In this document: one piece after another, positions 12,061 to 23,900 of the stretch
How positions within the stretch are numbered: position 1 is the stretch's first letter
Layout: every line of letters begins with the position of its first letter
NCBI GenBank assembly: GCA_035041965.1
Contig: JAPYMA010000663.1
Location: 79,131-143,130, forward strand
From: Anisakis pegreffii
Taxonomy: Eukaryota; Nematoda; Chromadorea; Rhabditida; Anisakidae
Direction of reading: 5' to 3'
Length of the DNA: 64,000 nucleotides
Translations under genes and position numbers: made by a program
The notes under the pieces: generated by a model
What the model was told of the DNA's origin: nothing
The model's database searches: none
What the model saw: the letters and a program-made list of their open reading frames with translations, nothing else

Positions 12061-14441
12061 ATGAGCAATGTTGAGAACGATTTGCTTCCGATACAGTGTA
12101 AATTAGCAATCACGAATGAAGCGGTCGCTGATCAATTGGACATTACGAATCAACGGTTAGGGTTTGAACCTTGTTTGGTTTGAATTGCTTATTGTTTCAC
12201 TCTCGAAATATTCTCGCACTTAGGCTTCACCGTTTCACTTTGATTCAAGAGTCGTTGGGACTCGAACTTAGGCATTTGATTAATTTTCGTAATCACATTT
12301 AGCTGATTTGCTAGCAATACCAGCATAAGAAAAGCATTTGCCATCAGGTTTCGAACAACGACAGAGGACGACGTCTTCGTGACTGTACAATTTATAAAAA
12401 ATGATAGTTGCTTAAACAAAGGAAAGATAAATGATTCAGCGGGCGAATCGCGATCGATTTACTCTCGTTGATGTTACAGATTCGAGAAATTAGCGGCGTC
12501 GAATGATCAATGTCGAATGATTCATTTTTGTTATGTGTGCAATAGTCGATTGAACTCCTCGAAACAGGCGTTGATGCATTGTCGCGGTAAAAGACATATG
12601 AAGAAGTTTGAATTCTTCAAGAAACGTTTTGGTGTTGGTAAATGAAATATTTATTACGTTTTTTTTTGCATTTTTGCTTTATTTCAATTGAATGTTGCGT
12701 TAATCGAAGTTCGACAGCATCAAACGTATGGATGATTTCAAGAACGAATATTTCTATGGTTATGCTCAAAACTATTCATTATGCGAAAAAGCATTTCGAT
12801 TCTGTTCCAATCGTTTCTGTTTCCTTGTTGTTTGTAATTGAGTACGCCTAATCCTTATCAGCAATTTTTCAGGTCCATTCGTTTCGCAGATCTCGCAAGC
12901 TGTTCAACTTCCACCATTCATTCTCGCAGCAACATCCTCTCCTAATCCCAACAACCTTCTTCATTCGTATGTTGCCACTTGTCATCATTCATGTAGCAAT
13001 GAGAATGTAAATGTGATGAGAATATGTAGCTTCAGTCACTCATTCATCATGTTCGCTTGAAATCTGTGAAATCCATCATATTAATCATCATTTATCATGT
13101 TCACTCGACACACATCACACTTATTCGGTGACCACCTGCTGAAAATCAGTTCCGTCAGAATTGAGAGCGACTCATGATTACCTGATCTAGTTCACTCAAA
13201 ATTCATTTTGATGAATAGTTTTAAAAGCAAATTTTTCTCATTGTCAGAGATGTATACGTTAGGCATTCTTTTTGTTGAATCTGTCGAATGTGAAACTCTT
13301 TCGTAACAGGTCCTTTCTCAAGACAAATTTATCGAGAATCATTGGTTCGTTGGGGAATTGCTAGAGTAAACGTCATCAGTGATATTTCTAAGTGTATGAA
13401 TTAATGTTACTATACGATGAGCACGCTGACTGAATACATTCACGAAGACCTGTGCTTCAAATGATCCAATGAAATCAGCAAATTTATCAGTTGTTAACTT
13501 TTGGAATTCAGTGGATCGTTACCGTCAGTCGTGAATGCAACAGCAGCGTTATCAATTCAATGCACCGATCATCGACCAGCGTACAACATTTCGCAAAACG
13601 CTGCACTCAGCATGATGGTGTGTTCCCATTTTATCGAAAACCCCGCAGATCATTTACTAATTTATTCCAACTACATAGATCAATTGTGTTTTAATGCACA
13701 CAGTGAATTTCATTTGGTATTCCTTAAAATTATGTATGAATTACCATTCCGTATTGATGGTTTTTTGATCAGTTTATTTCCTGCCGAATCCTATTTCATT
13801 TTCAGAACATCAGCTTTAAATTTCTTAGAGAACTTTAAAAATCTCAGCCAATTTCAGCTCATGACCAGCTTTTTTCACCCTGATCAATGTTTTCATAGCT
13901 TTTTCTTAGCGGTCTTCTCAAACGGTCTGGAATATGCTGTATGGCTTAACATTTATGCTGCACAGCGTCAAACGATAGGATTATATTCATATTTTTTGTA
14001 TGAGGGTTTCTGGTTACTGAAACATTCCTCCCATTGCAGGAACAAAAGGAAATCAATGGTTCGCTGAAACAACAAAAGAATATCATGAGTAGTATAGGTG
14101 AGTTGCAGATTTGATGAAATTTTTGTGGGGCAATTTGGAATAAATTGAAAATGTTTTTCGAGTACAAATGTATTGCGAAAATCGAATACTGTGTTTCAAG
14201 TAGACATTCATCCATATTCAAACTCATTTTAAGTGGGAATTGTTGCGGTTCATATTGTTCGGACGTCCGTGAGATTTATCTTTGAGTGGGCAAATGAAAC
14301 ATTGTAAGAAGTGAACAACTTGATGCGCAACTTTTCGAACTGTTGATGATTGCGTTACAAACCATAACAGTCCTTTACTCGCAGTTCGTCTGAATTCGAG
14401 TCTCAAAAATTTTAGGAGGATGCGACTGGTCTATAAATTGA
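12061..14441 (+). CDS. Matrin/U1-type zinc-finger small protein
   Basis: Exons: 12061-12155, 12480-12637, 12873-12966, 13512-13617, 14040-14097, 14416-14441. All phases agree, giving 178 residues. Exon 2 carries one C2H2 finger of the matrin/U1 (zf-met) kind, from CYVCNSRLNSSKQ to the His pair in HCRGKRHMKK, spanning about residues 47-72. It has the characteristic N-S-x-x-Q linker and the H-x-x-GK-x-H-x-K end. In known proteins such fingers bind double-stranded or structured RNA, or occur in splicing factors. The remainder is Ser/Asn/Ala-rich and probably disordered, with a short Gln/Lys helix near the end. RNA-linked function is inference from the finger; the gene is not one I can name. The 3' end faces the acyl-CoA dehydrogenase gene. 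Confidence 0.7.
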
Positions 14442-15456
14442 ATTCGACGAACAGCAATTCTTCTGCAACAGTTAATTGACATTTAACTGGTAGGGTCATT
14501 TATATCGTGAACTGGTTTTTAACTTTAACGATATGTTGAAATTTGTTTGACTGTATCAATCTTAAATGATATTCGTCAGCAGGGACTGAAAATTCAAACT
14601 AAATTCTATATTTCAAGAGTGAACAGAGAGAATCGCACTCTCAAACTAAATTTGATTCTGTATTTCAGTTGCGAAGAGTGAACATTCTTCGTCTATGCAC
14701 GATTTATCGGCAATCTACAAATCATTTTCGATTGTTTTTATATGAATCTTATGGACAAGCAAAATGTCCTTTTCTACGACACAATGTTAAATGATATGGT
14801 AGAGTGTAGCTTTGGCTCTGTAATTTTTGTTGGTGTAATAACTTTAAAAAATGAACAATTTTACAGCATCTGTTGTTGCATGAACTAGTTATTGGCCTTA
14901 CCTTTCGTCAAAGCACAATTTATCAACAATGAATGGGTTAGATTTTGACGATGAATCGGAGACCTTTGAGGCTCACCTGTAAACTCCAACCAGTCTTGTT
15001 TACAATAATCAATCTCAAGAAATAATTTGCACTTTTGTTACATTAGAATCGTCGAAACTGAGCTAATATATTACAGCTTACGCTGGAACACGGAAAAAGT
15101 ACGCATCATTTCTATTTCTAATCGGACAACGAACCGTTTAAAATTACCATCATCAATGTAACATTAACGATAAGCATTCCGGAAATAACGTTATCAGAAT
15201 TTTATGATTTTCACTAAAAGTTGTTCATCTCAACTATGCGAACATTCGAAATTCCTCTCATGTTAACAGGTGGATGAAAAGAAATTTGAGAAAAGGCTTT
15301 GCTGAGTGTCAAGCATAACGGACACTTCACCACGAAAACAATTGAACTGGCTTACAAATTGAAAGGTTTTCGGCAGTGTTTATCATTGAAACCAGGCTCA
15401 AAACAGTTGAAAATGCTGAACAGAAGTATGCATAAACGATCGTACATAGATATCAA
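14442..15456. other. Convergent intergenic gap, nothing seen
   Basis: About 1 kb between the 3' ends of two converging genes. No exon, RNA gene or clear repeat was recognised. Both 3' UTRs and polyadenylation signals presumably lie here. Confidence 0.6.
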
Positions 15457-18400
15457 TCAGCTTGCAGACCCGGTCAACTTAACTTGTTGTAATAAGTGTC
15501 TGGAAATAACGACACGTTGTATTTGACTGGTACCCTCATAAATCTGATAGATTTTCGCATCACGCATCAACTTCTCGACTGGATATTCACTGTTGAAACC
15601 GTTACCTGAAAACTCACTGAACGATATTCCACTCAAAAACAGCACTTAATCACTTCCACATTCAAAAAAGCACGAGGTAAAATAAGCGCGAGTGTAATCT
15701 CAACTACTGATTGCGTAGTAGAGAATCAGTGAGTGTTAGAGAGTAGAAATATTGAAGCACTTCACCGAAATCAAACAAACCTCCGAGTATCTGTACAGCG
15801 TTTGAAGCGGCTGCATTAGCAGTATCCGATGCGAAACACTTGGCAATCGAAGCGAAATAAGAAGAACGTTGATTGTTGTCAACATCGACTGCAGAGCGAT
15901 ACGTTACCAAACGTGACAATTCCAGGTTCATTGCCATATCGGCTAATATAAACGCTACACCTTGGTGCTGAAAATCATCCATAGCAATCTTTTGAAGTCG
16001 CATAATTCCATTGCATTTTTAAGTTCGATTCAAACATGAACCCAAACTAATACTTATCATCGAAATGTGATTTTCGAGAATACTGAAACTTCACTGAATT
16101 CTTTATCGGTCATAACGCAGCGGTATCGGTCGCAATAATAGAATTCACAAGGAATTCGAAACTCTAACCAAAAATGTGGAATATACCTATACTTATCACA
16201 TAGCATCTTCAAAGAGTATCGCTACGGACTATTTATAATTCGAATAATGATTCTTTGAATAAAACATAGTATAGACGACACAAGTGTAATGATGAACCTG
16301 TGCAATGGGCACACCGAACGTTTTGCGTTCGAGAGCGTATTTGGTTGCCTCATCGAGTGCACGCCAGGATAAGCCCACTGCTCCGGCAGCCACACCAGGC
16401 CGTGTTCTGTCGAATGCTCCCATGGATATTTTAAAACCAGCACCTGGTGCACCGAGCACATTCTGAAATCAATCGAATAACATCTGTAAATGATGCTCCA
16501 GAAAACCTATGAAATTACAAGCGAAATATGAATGGCATTGCAGAATTTTTTCATTCAACGTTGTCATCATCTCAACATGACCAACAGAAATGCTGTGATG
16601 GCTTATGTTTTAAGATTATGAAATCTGAATAAATGATTTACCTCTTTCGGAACAACCACATCTTCGAATGTTATCGTACGAGTATCTGAACATCGTTGTC
16701 CCATATTGATCTCCTAGAATGATCTCATGATCATTTCACTGATCTGATCTCATAATGATCTCATCCTAGAATGATCATCTCATTGATCTCCATATTGATC
16801 TCATATTGATCACTACATACCATTCACTAATTGTGTCACATTACTATGTTTCAACCATATCATTATTTCTATCGCAATCCAAGTTGAATCGCCAACATTG
16901 AAATGGTGACAGTCGAAAATTATTTCCGCTAAATCAACATTGAGTTTGAAGAGTGACTGATGCTTTCAACAAAAAATCAGCCAAAGAATTTCAACCTTCT
17001 TGCCCCTTGATAAGCCAGGACTATCACCGTCGACGATAAACGCTGTGAATGCCTTTCCAGCCGGTGCTTTTGGATCCGGATCAGTTCTAGCCAAAACGAA
17101 GAACCATTTCGCATACCCACCACCGGTTATCCATATTTTAGTGCCATTCAACACATACGAATCACCTGAATTGCTGCGCTCTTTAATAGATATTTCCAAC
17201 ATCTGTATAAATACGCGCTACACATTGACAAATAGAATCGCTTGATTGAAGAATCCATAAGGTTTGCATTTTGATGGATCTTTTCCCTGACGTGATACAA
17301 TGAGAGAAAAAAACAAGAATGTGCATAGCGCAATTTGCATCCGATGCATTCAGTATCAAAATAGGTATTCACCGAACCTTTCTTTTCAGCCTTTGTTCTG
17401 ACGGCCGCAACGTCTGATCCTGCGCCAGGCTCGCTAACACAGTACGCCTGAAATTCGGAAATTATTGGATACAACTGAACTTCCGATCGTGCAGTGTTCC
17501 ATATGACCGAAAGGATTCGTACATATAAACCGTGCGATTCGTCAGAAAAACGACCACGCCTCGATCATAAAAGGAATGAATGAATATCCACTCTCACGAT
17601 GATCAAACGGTTCAAATGGATTTTCGAAACGAGAAAATCAGTAAAGGAATTGATGAAATCTGCCGCTGGAGTATTCGACAGCGAACGCGATTAGTTAAAA
17701 ATATGAGAGGAATGTTGATGTTGATTACATTATGTAATGATATTCAACTATATAATATGAACGTCTATCTGACTATTGGTGTACACATACAGCGATTAAA
17801 GGTTCTGCAGCTAACATGCCAAGATATTTCATCTTCTGCTCTTCTGTTCCGGCCAAAAGAACCGGTGCAATAGGTAGCGATGGTCCCATTATATTCAGTT
17901 GAATGCCTGTGCAGCCATAGGCGAGTGCCTCAGTGATGATCACTGTGTCGAGACACGACAACTCTGGACCGCCTTAAACATAAAGAACAAAGTTAGCACA
18001 GTAGTACACAGTTATTGAGAGTTATTCTGATATCGCGATGGTGCGCTCGAGGAATGCATTGATTACTACTTTAATCTGAACGAGTGCTCAATTCAACATG
18101 TTTAGACATGATGCAATTTAGCATTTGAATTTCACACAGGATATAACTTCTCCATTGTAATAGAATCGTGAACGGTAATGTAAGAAGGTCGTTTAGGCTT
18201 CTTGGAGACCCAAAATTCAATAAGATCATGAACAAACCATATTTGGCCGGTATTCCTGGATTCATTAAGCCCAAACTATGCGCTTTTTTAACGATATCCC
18301 AGGCAAACTGCAAATACGACGAGAATCATCATCAATGAAACAATGCATAGTATGTTAATTGCACCAGTCGAATCGGTCCAATCGAGTTTATTATCGATCA

Positions 18401-18980
18401 GTTATCCCTTTTCAAAGCAACTAATCATTTCTTGAGTTTGAAATGAAGTTTTCGGTCAATAGAAGTCAGCTTATGACAACAAACTTCGCCAGTTCTATCA
18501 TGATGTGCTGCAACCGGCATGATTTCTTCTTTAGCGAATTTCAATGCGACTGCTCGATATTCACGTTGAGTATCGGACAATTCTGCAACAAAAAAACAGT
18601 CAATGTGACATGTCCATTTTTTTGTTATCATCTCAATGTCAAACGACGAAAATGCCAGATCCACCCATCATTTTCAATTAAACGTCTGCAATTCACTTTC
18701 ACTCAACAACCAGCATTCACTAACTTGTGATCAAACGTAGCGAGCGATTAGTTGGCATTAAAATTCATCATTCTATACTAATGCAATTCAACCTCAATAA
18801 TTTCAGTACTAGGGATTCTTTCGTTTCAAGCTGGCATATGCAATGGTGAGAAGATGCGGGAGTTGAATAAATCTCGGATTAGGTATACGGTTTCAATGAA
18901 AACTTACCGAATGACATAAGTCGAGTTTGAACTTTTTGCAGGACATCACGAGTATGAAACGTTAAACGTCGGCACAACAT
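15457..18980 (-). CDS. acadm: Medium-chain acyl-CoA dehydrogenase, mitochondrial
   Basis: Catalyses the FAD-dependent first step of mitochondrial fatty-acid beta-oxidation, passing electrons to ETF. Exons, 5' to 3' on the minus strand: 18908-18980, 18485-18582, 18238-18307, 17791-17972, 17378-17447, 16996-17165, 16642-16713, 16298-16462, 15781-15967, 15457-15605. Every phase agrees, giving 411 residues against about 420 in vertebrate MCAD. Exon 1 encodes an Arg-rich, acid-poor presequence ([20 protein letters not shown]) fitting a mitochondrial target peptide. Family signatures: [14 protein letters not shown], the [12 protein letters not shown] strand, [16 protein letters not shown], and [16 protein letters not shown] with the catalytic base Glu386. 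The ELAYGCTG-type motif is ALAYGCTG here. MCAD is preferred over short-chain or isovaleryl enzymes because the match is close along the whole length; chain-length specificity cannot be proved from sequence. Confidence 0.95.
16701..16815. repeat. Degenerate GATCTCAT-rich repeat
   Basis: Overlapping copies of TGATCTCAT-like units fill the upstream intron next to exon 7 of the acyl-CoA dehydrogenase gene. The 13-mer CCATATTGATCTC at the exon edge (16701-16713) recurs at about 16789-16801, and CCTAGAATGATC occurs at about 16713 and 16776. The exon border was therefore copied into the intron. Confidence 0.6.
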
Positions 18981-19028
18981 CGTGACTTAACCTCAAATTA
19001 GCTCTGTTTTCACACAAACACTTTGAGA

Positions 19029-19509
19029 ATGAAACACGCCGCGTGCTCGCTATTAAATTTACAGTATCTCGTTCAGTGGTTTGCTTTTTCTTACTGTACA
19101 AACGATTATATGACAAGTACCATTAAACTAGCGAATCGCTACGCAACAAACTACTGTAGTTTATTTGAACGGAATGAATTGAATGGAAATGAAGAGCAGA
19201 ATGAAAATGTGAGTACTTCTTTCATTTGAACTCACACATACGATTAAGTTGGATTCAACTGAATAGCAGGACATAGCTGAGTAACTCTGGCAAATGATGA
19301 TAGCAAATGGGAATTGACAGCAGCAGCAATTTTGCATCGGTTCTTTTAGGAATGTTCCTATTGTCAGACGGCATTTGAATGGGCATGCAAATAAATAATT
19401 TGTTTGACAGGAATGCAGTGATGTTATGGAACGGAAGCTTTTCGACAATGCCATCGAATTGTTTTCGTTGAATCTCAATGGTAACGCAAAGAAATTGAAG
19501 AACCGTTGA
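19029..19509 (+). CDS. Small two-exon candidate gene, unknown
   Basis: Exons 19029-19208 and 19411-19509 join in phase at a GTGAGT donor and a TTTGACAG acceptor, giving 92 residues. The N-terminal part is hydrophobic and aromatic; the C-terminal part is charged and helical (MERKLFDNAIELFSLNLNGN) and ends KKLKNR. The start lies only 48 bp from the divergent start of the acyl-CoA dehydrogenase gene, so a shared promoter would be needed, or the true first exon is elsewhere. No family recognised. Confidence 0.35.
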
Positions 19510-20285
19510 TTTCTTTCACTGGACCGAGAAGAAATTCGTCAATTTCAGTCCGGAAAACAGGTGACTAAGTGAGGAAGGTAGACGAAGGTATTATAGCGTC
19601 TCAAGAATGTCGTTTGCAATCAAGGTGAGACACTGCAGCATTGTTTACGTGGAATATCGATGTGACTGCGTTGATTAACGAGAATTTCGTTGACCTTCGA
19701 ACATTGTAGGATGACGTGATGTTGTTGTGATGATTGTACATTGAACACTCAATGATCACATTGTCAGCACACTCGTCGCATTCATAAACACAGATCTATC
19801 CGGCTGAATGAGAGAGAAATCGTTATGCAAAAGCAAATGAAAGAGGAGCAGTTGATGGGGAGATAATGCACATCTGATTGTGAGCAGTAACTGCGTTATG
19901 ATATAAGCTGTGCTTGCTATTTAGTAAACTACAAGCTGTAAGGAAGTTTATTAGTTCAGAGGGAAATTAGATAGTTTATTGCAATCCGTTTTCAGTTGGA
20001 ATACATTGAAAATCTTGAGGAATACCAATGCTTTTGCATTTTGACGAACTGAATGAATTGATTGAACTGATTGAAAACACTTCGTAAGAAGGTCATGATA
20101 TCAATTGGGCAGACAACCTCGCATGTCCTATGCTTGTAATTTTAAGGTTAACTTAGGTGTGGATACAGAATCAGATATAAAATTCTAAAGTGGAAATATG
20201 CAATGCTGGTGTAGGCTCCTTTATCTAAACCCGAATTCACATTCCATCATTTGGAAGTCCGACTGACCTTCGAAACTGTTCGGAT

Positions 20286-20453
20286 ATGGCAACTCCGATG
20301 CCATCCACCACTGCTATACACACATCCGTTAAATCTCATCGTAGAAGTGAAATGTTATCCGTATTGTTAGTTGTGGCAATGCTTATTGGATATCTGCAAT
20401 TGGACCACGCCTCTTTCACTATTGACAAACTGCACGACGAGCGATTAGCTTAG
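20286..20453 (+). CDS. 55-residue candidate membrane micropeptide
   Basis: An uninterrupted ATG-to-TAG frame. The N-terminus is polar and basic (SVKSHRRSE), followed by one hydrophobic stretch of about 17 residues (MLSVLLVVAMLIGYLQL), then a polar, acidic tail. That layout fits a single-pass small membrane protein with the basic side on the cytosolic or matrix face. I recognise no family, and an AT-rich genome yields chance frames of this size, so confidence is low. Confidence 0.35.
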   Translation: MATPMPSTTAIHTSVKSHRRSEMLSVLLVVAMLIGYLQLDHASFTIDKLHDERLA

Positions 20454-20644
20454 CTTTGTTGACCAGCTGTTTCCGACGACAAACTGTTCAAGTAGTGGTG
20501 ATGAGTTCGGATGCAGCATTTTTGTGTTTTTATGCTGATTGTCTTATTAATTAAAGTTAATATATCAACTATTCGTATGATATCGACAACATTGGTTAGG
20601 GTGAGTATCAGTTTGGATGGAATGTGGAAAATTGACCGTCACGA

Positions 20645-20762
20645 ACTACCGGGCCAGACTAGAAGTTTGCGAAGTCTTAGCTTGACCAAGCAAATCTTGG
20701 CCAAAGTGGGCCCGACAAGTCTTAGCCCGATCTGCTGGCAGATCTTGGTCTAGCCCGTTGGT
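20645..20762. repeat. GC-rich hairpin-like element (possible MITE)
   Basis: A GC-rich island in AT-rich DNA. The left edge ACTACCGGGCCAGACTA and the reverse complement of the right edge (ACCAACGGGCTAGACCA) match at most positions, so the island is bounded by an imperfect inverted repeat. Internally there is a palindrome GATCTGC-TG-GCAGATC and a repeated AAGTCTTAG. No flanking duplication was found. Confidence 0.5.
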
Positions 20763-20981
20763 CAGGGACTGGCAATTCAGTAATCCTTCAGTTTGGGTGG
20801 TGGGAAGGGAACACTTAAATATCCTTCTGTGATGCTTGAACTAGTGAATATTGAGAATCTCTCACGAAGAAAGTATTCTAGCGTAAAACATGCAACGTTT
20901 GCACGGAAAGGAATCTATCGAGTAGTAGCTGTGTTGTATGTTTGGTGTAAGATGTTATTTATGGTGTGGTTACAGGTTTGG

Positions 20982-23900
20982 ATGATGAGCAATACGAACG
21001 GACCAGAGTTGATGGATAGTCAGGACGATGACGAGAAGGCAGGCTATGAGTGCACACTCACGCAGAAAGAGAGTCAGTTCAGTCAACTTCTAAACGTTAG
21101 TAGTTCTGATGGCATTTGGTTTTATGCATTTTGTTGAACTGGATTAGGTACACTATCAATATATTTCTACTTGATGGGCATTAATTAGATGAGAAAAGAG
21201 CTGAGAAAAAAAACAACCGTTCCGATTTACATTTTAATTTTCAACATTTCTTTGCTATCATCAAGTGAGATTCCGTATCAGTCTGACAGATCCAAATTTC
21301 TCTATATGTTGAAATGGAAGAAGTTTCCGATAAGGTTTTTTTCAGTGGAGTTTTGATTGTAGGTAAACGTAATGACTCACGTTTGAGCCACAGCTAGGTC
21401 GTGAATCTGTTCGACGTGAAAGATGGACTTCAGTTTTTTAATGAATGTTGATGCATTTATAATTGGCTATTTTTCAGTATCGAAGTATCGAAGAAGATCA
21501 ATTAGATCAGAAGAAGTACGCAACTTTACATCCAATGGATCGTGGCCTCAACCAAATCGGCAAGTTACTATCGTATTCAGACATCAATGGGTTTTTAATC
21601 CTTTGAACATAACTTCCATCACTTTGTTCTATTATGTTAACATGTGAATTATTCTGTTCCAATGGAACCAATAATCAGAGATTCATTACTTAGAATCATA
21701 TTATTAGATTCTTTCAATCTTATTTTCCACTGTCAGATACACGATGTACACGATTGTGAGGTGATGCCTTAAAGTGATTTTATTTCGACGTTTTTTCTAT
21801 GCACGGGGAAACGTTGAAAAATGATTGAATTTTTCCACTCTATGAGCTTTTTTCTTTTCATTTTTTATTTGCCATTTTTGTTTGTTTTTTTCAGTTCTTT
21901 ACACGGAATTCTTTGGATTCGGTCGTAATCCAGACTTTGTGGATTTTTGTGATTTTCACGAACTGGCATCCGGTGAGAGTGTGCGTCTTTTGAGTAGTGT
22001 GAGTACGAAACATTGCTATATTCAACGGGTATCGTTAGTTTCATCGTATTCTTAAATTATTCCGGAAAACTAAAGTCTTATTCGTTTAATTATTTTCATC
22101 TGTCATCTCATTTATTGTTCGTTCTCATTTATTCCAATATGCACTTTATTGTGTTTATCTTACGTGATAAGCCTAAAATGTCACTGATCAGATTGTTTGC
22201 ATGATCGTGTTTAATTAAGCATGTATTGAAGATGGTTTGTCTGTGCTGCAGTTGAACCATTAAGAAATATTTAAGGATTTTGAGGGAGGACGAACGTATC
22301 TGCACGATACGAGTCGTTATGGGACATTTGTGAATGAGAAGTTGATTGGCAGAGGCGAATGTCGATTACTTCAAAGCGGTGATATCATCAGTGTTGGCGA
22401 TCCGAAATTCTTCGGTTACTTCTTTCAGTGGTGTTACGTTCTTTCGAGTTTTCATTCAATAAGGAATGGAAATTTTACTGTATAGATGTCTGATGAGAGT
22501 AGCGTATCGAACACACAGTGACTGACTGGATTTTTGTCGAATTATAAGAAATTTCAGTTTATATGTACGTCGAAAGAAGTACTGAAGGAAAGGATCATCC
22601 ACCGTCGCTAACGGAACGTTACTTCGTTTCGAATTATCTCATCGGTGAAGGTGCTATGGGCAAGGTGTTCATTGCAAATATTGTTCTTTTACAATTCACA
22701 ATTTAAAGTTTGAATTCTCACTCTATGTTTTGAGAGATGATTCTGTTTAGATGTAATTGTCAGTTTTCTGGAGTTTTCACGCTCTGGGTTCCATTTTCGT
22801 AGGTGTATCCCTATTCTTTAAATCATAGAATTTGTTTTTGGACAATCAAAAGTTGTAAATCGTCACACTAAGTAACTTTGAACTATCAGTTAAAGCCCTT
22901 TAAATATCCAACACTTTTGCTAAAAGATTCACGAAAGTATAAAGTTGTCAACGTGAATGAAATGATTTACTGAAGCTAAAAACCTATTGCAATAATGTGA
23001 TGTGTTCAAGCACAAGCAGTTATTTGTTCAACGTTCATTTGAAGGTTTTCATGGGTAAACGACGTTCAAACGCCTCAGTGAGTGTTGCAATAAAGGTGAT
23101 TGCGAAGAGAGGATTATCATTATCAAGGGATCACAGCTCAGAGTCTGGCTTTGGTTCATCAACCGAACTGATTCGACGTGAAGTGGACATCATGCTTAGC
23201 ATTAAACATGTTCGCTTTGATGCCTATTTTTTTTTTCATTTTCTAAATTTCACTGTTCACGTTTTTGGAAAGAATTTTATCTTTACTATTAGGGCGTGGT
23301 TTGTGATTGTTTGATTCAATCTTATTAACATCATTAGCATTTGGTGTTTCATGATGAGCTGTTGAGTTTTTATGAGGTGTTATTTTAAAAAATCTTAAGG
23401 GGTTTTTGATGAAATTGGTATCATAAATCTTGAGATTGTGTGCACTTCGATTGAGATGGTAACTGTTGAAGTTGTTTACTGATCAGCTATCGATTAAGGC
23501 AAATTGTGTGCAATTGGAATATGTGTGTGAATCATCGAAAATGGCTTACATTGTGATGGAATATATCGAAGGCGGCGAGTTATTCTCACGTATTGTTGAT
23601 GAGAGGAATATGGGCAAAGGACTTGGTGAAGGGCTGACGAAGTTTTATGCGTGGCAAATGCTCAACGCGTTGCAGGTTTTTGATTATTTTGATCTCATTC
23701 ATATTATCAGTAGTGCTATTGTTGTCTTCATCGATATTGCTTCATCACTATCATTAAGATACAACTATTGCATTGAGTTGCCATTTTCTTCAATTGCTGT
23801 GGTCTTGTTTTGACATCCATTGTTATATGTGGTCAAGCATTCAACCAGTCGAGTGGTTGACCACATTCAAGTTGCAGTTTGCGTTCGTGTTAAGAATTCG

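Noticed and set aside
13501..14067. A long plus-strand frame of 188 codons
   Set aside because: Its first part is a real exon in that frame, but the continuation is intronic: a GTGTG donor follows at 13618 and the downstream exon at 14040 joins in phase in another frame. The remainder is Phe/Ser/Leu-rich, as expected of non-coding AT-rich DNA.
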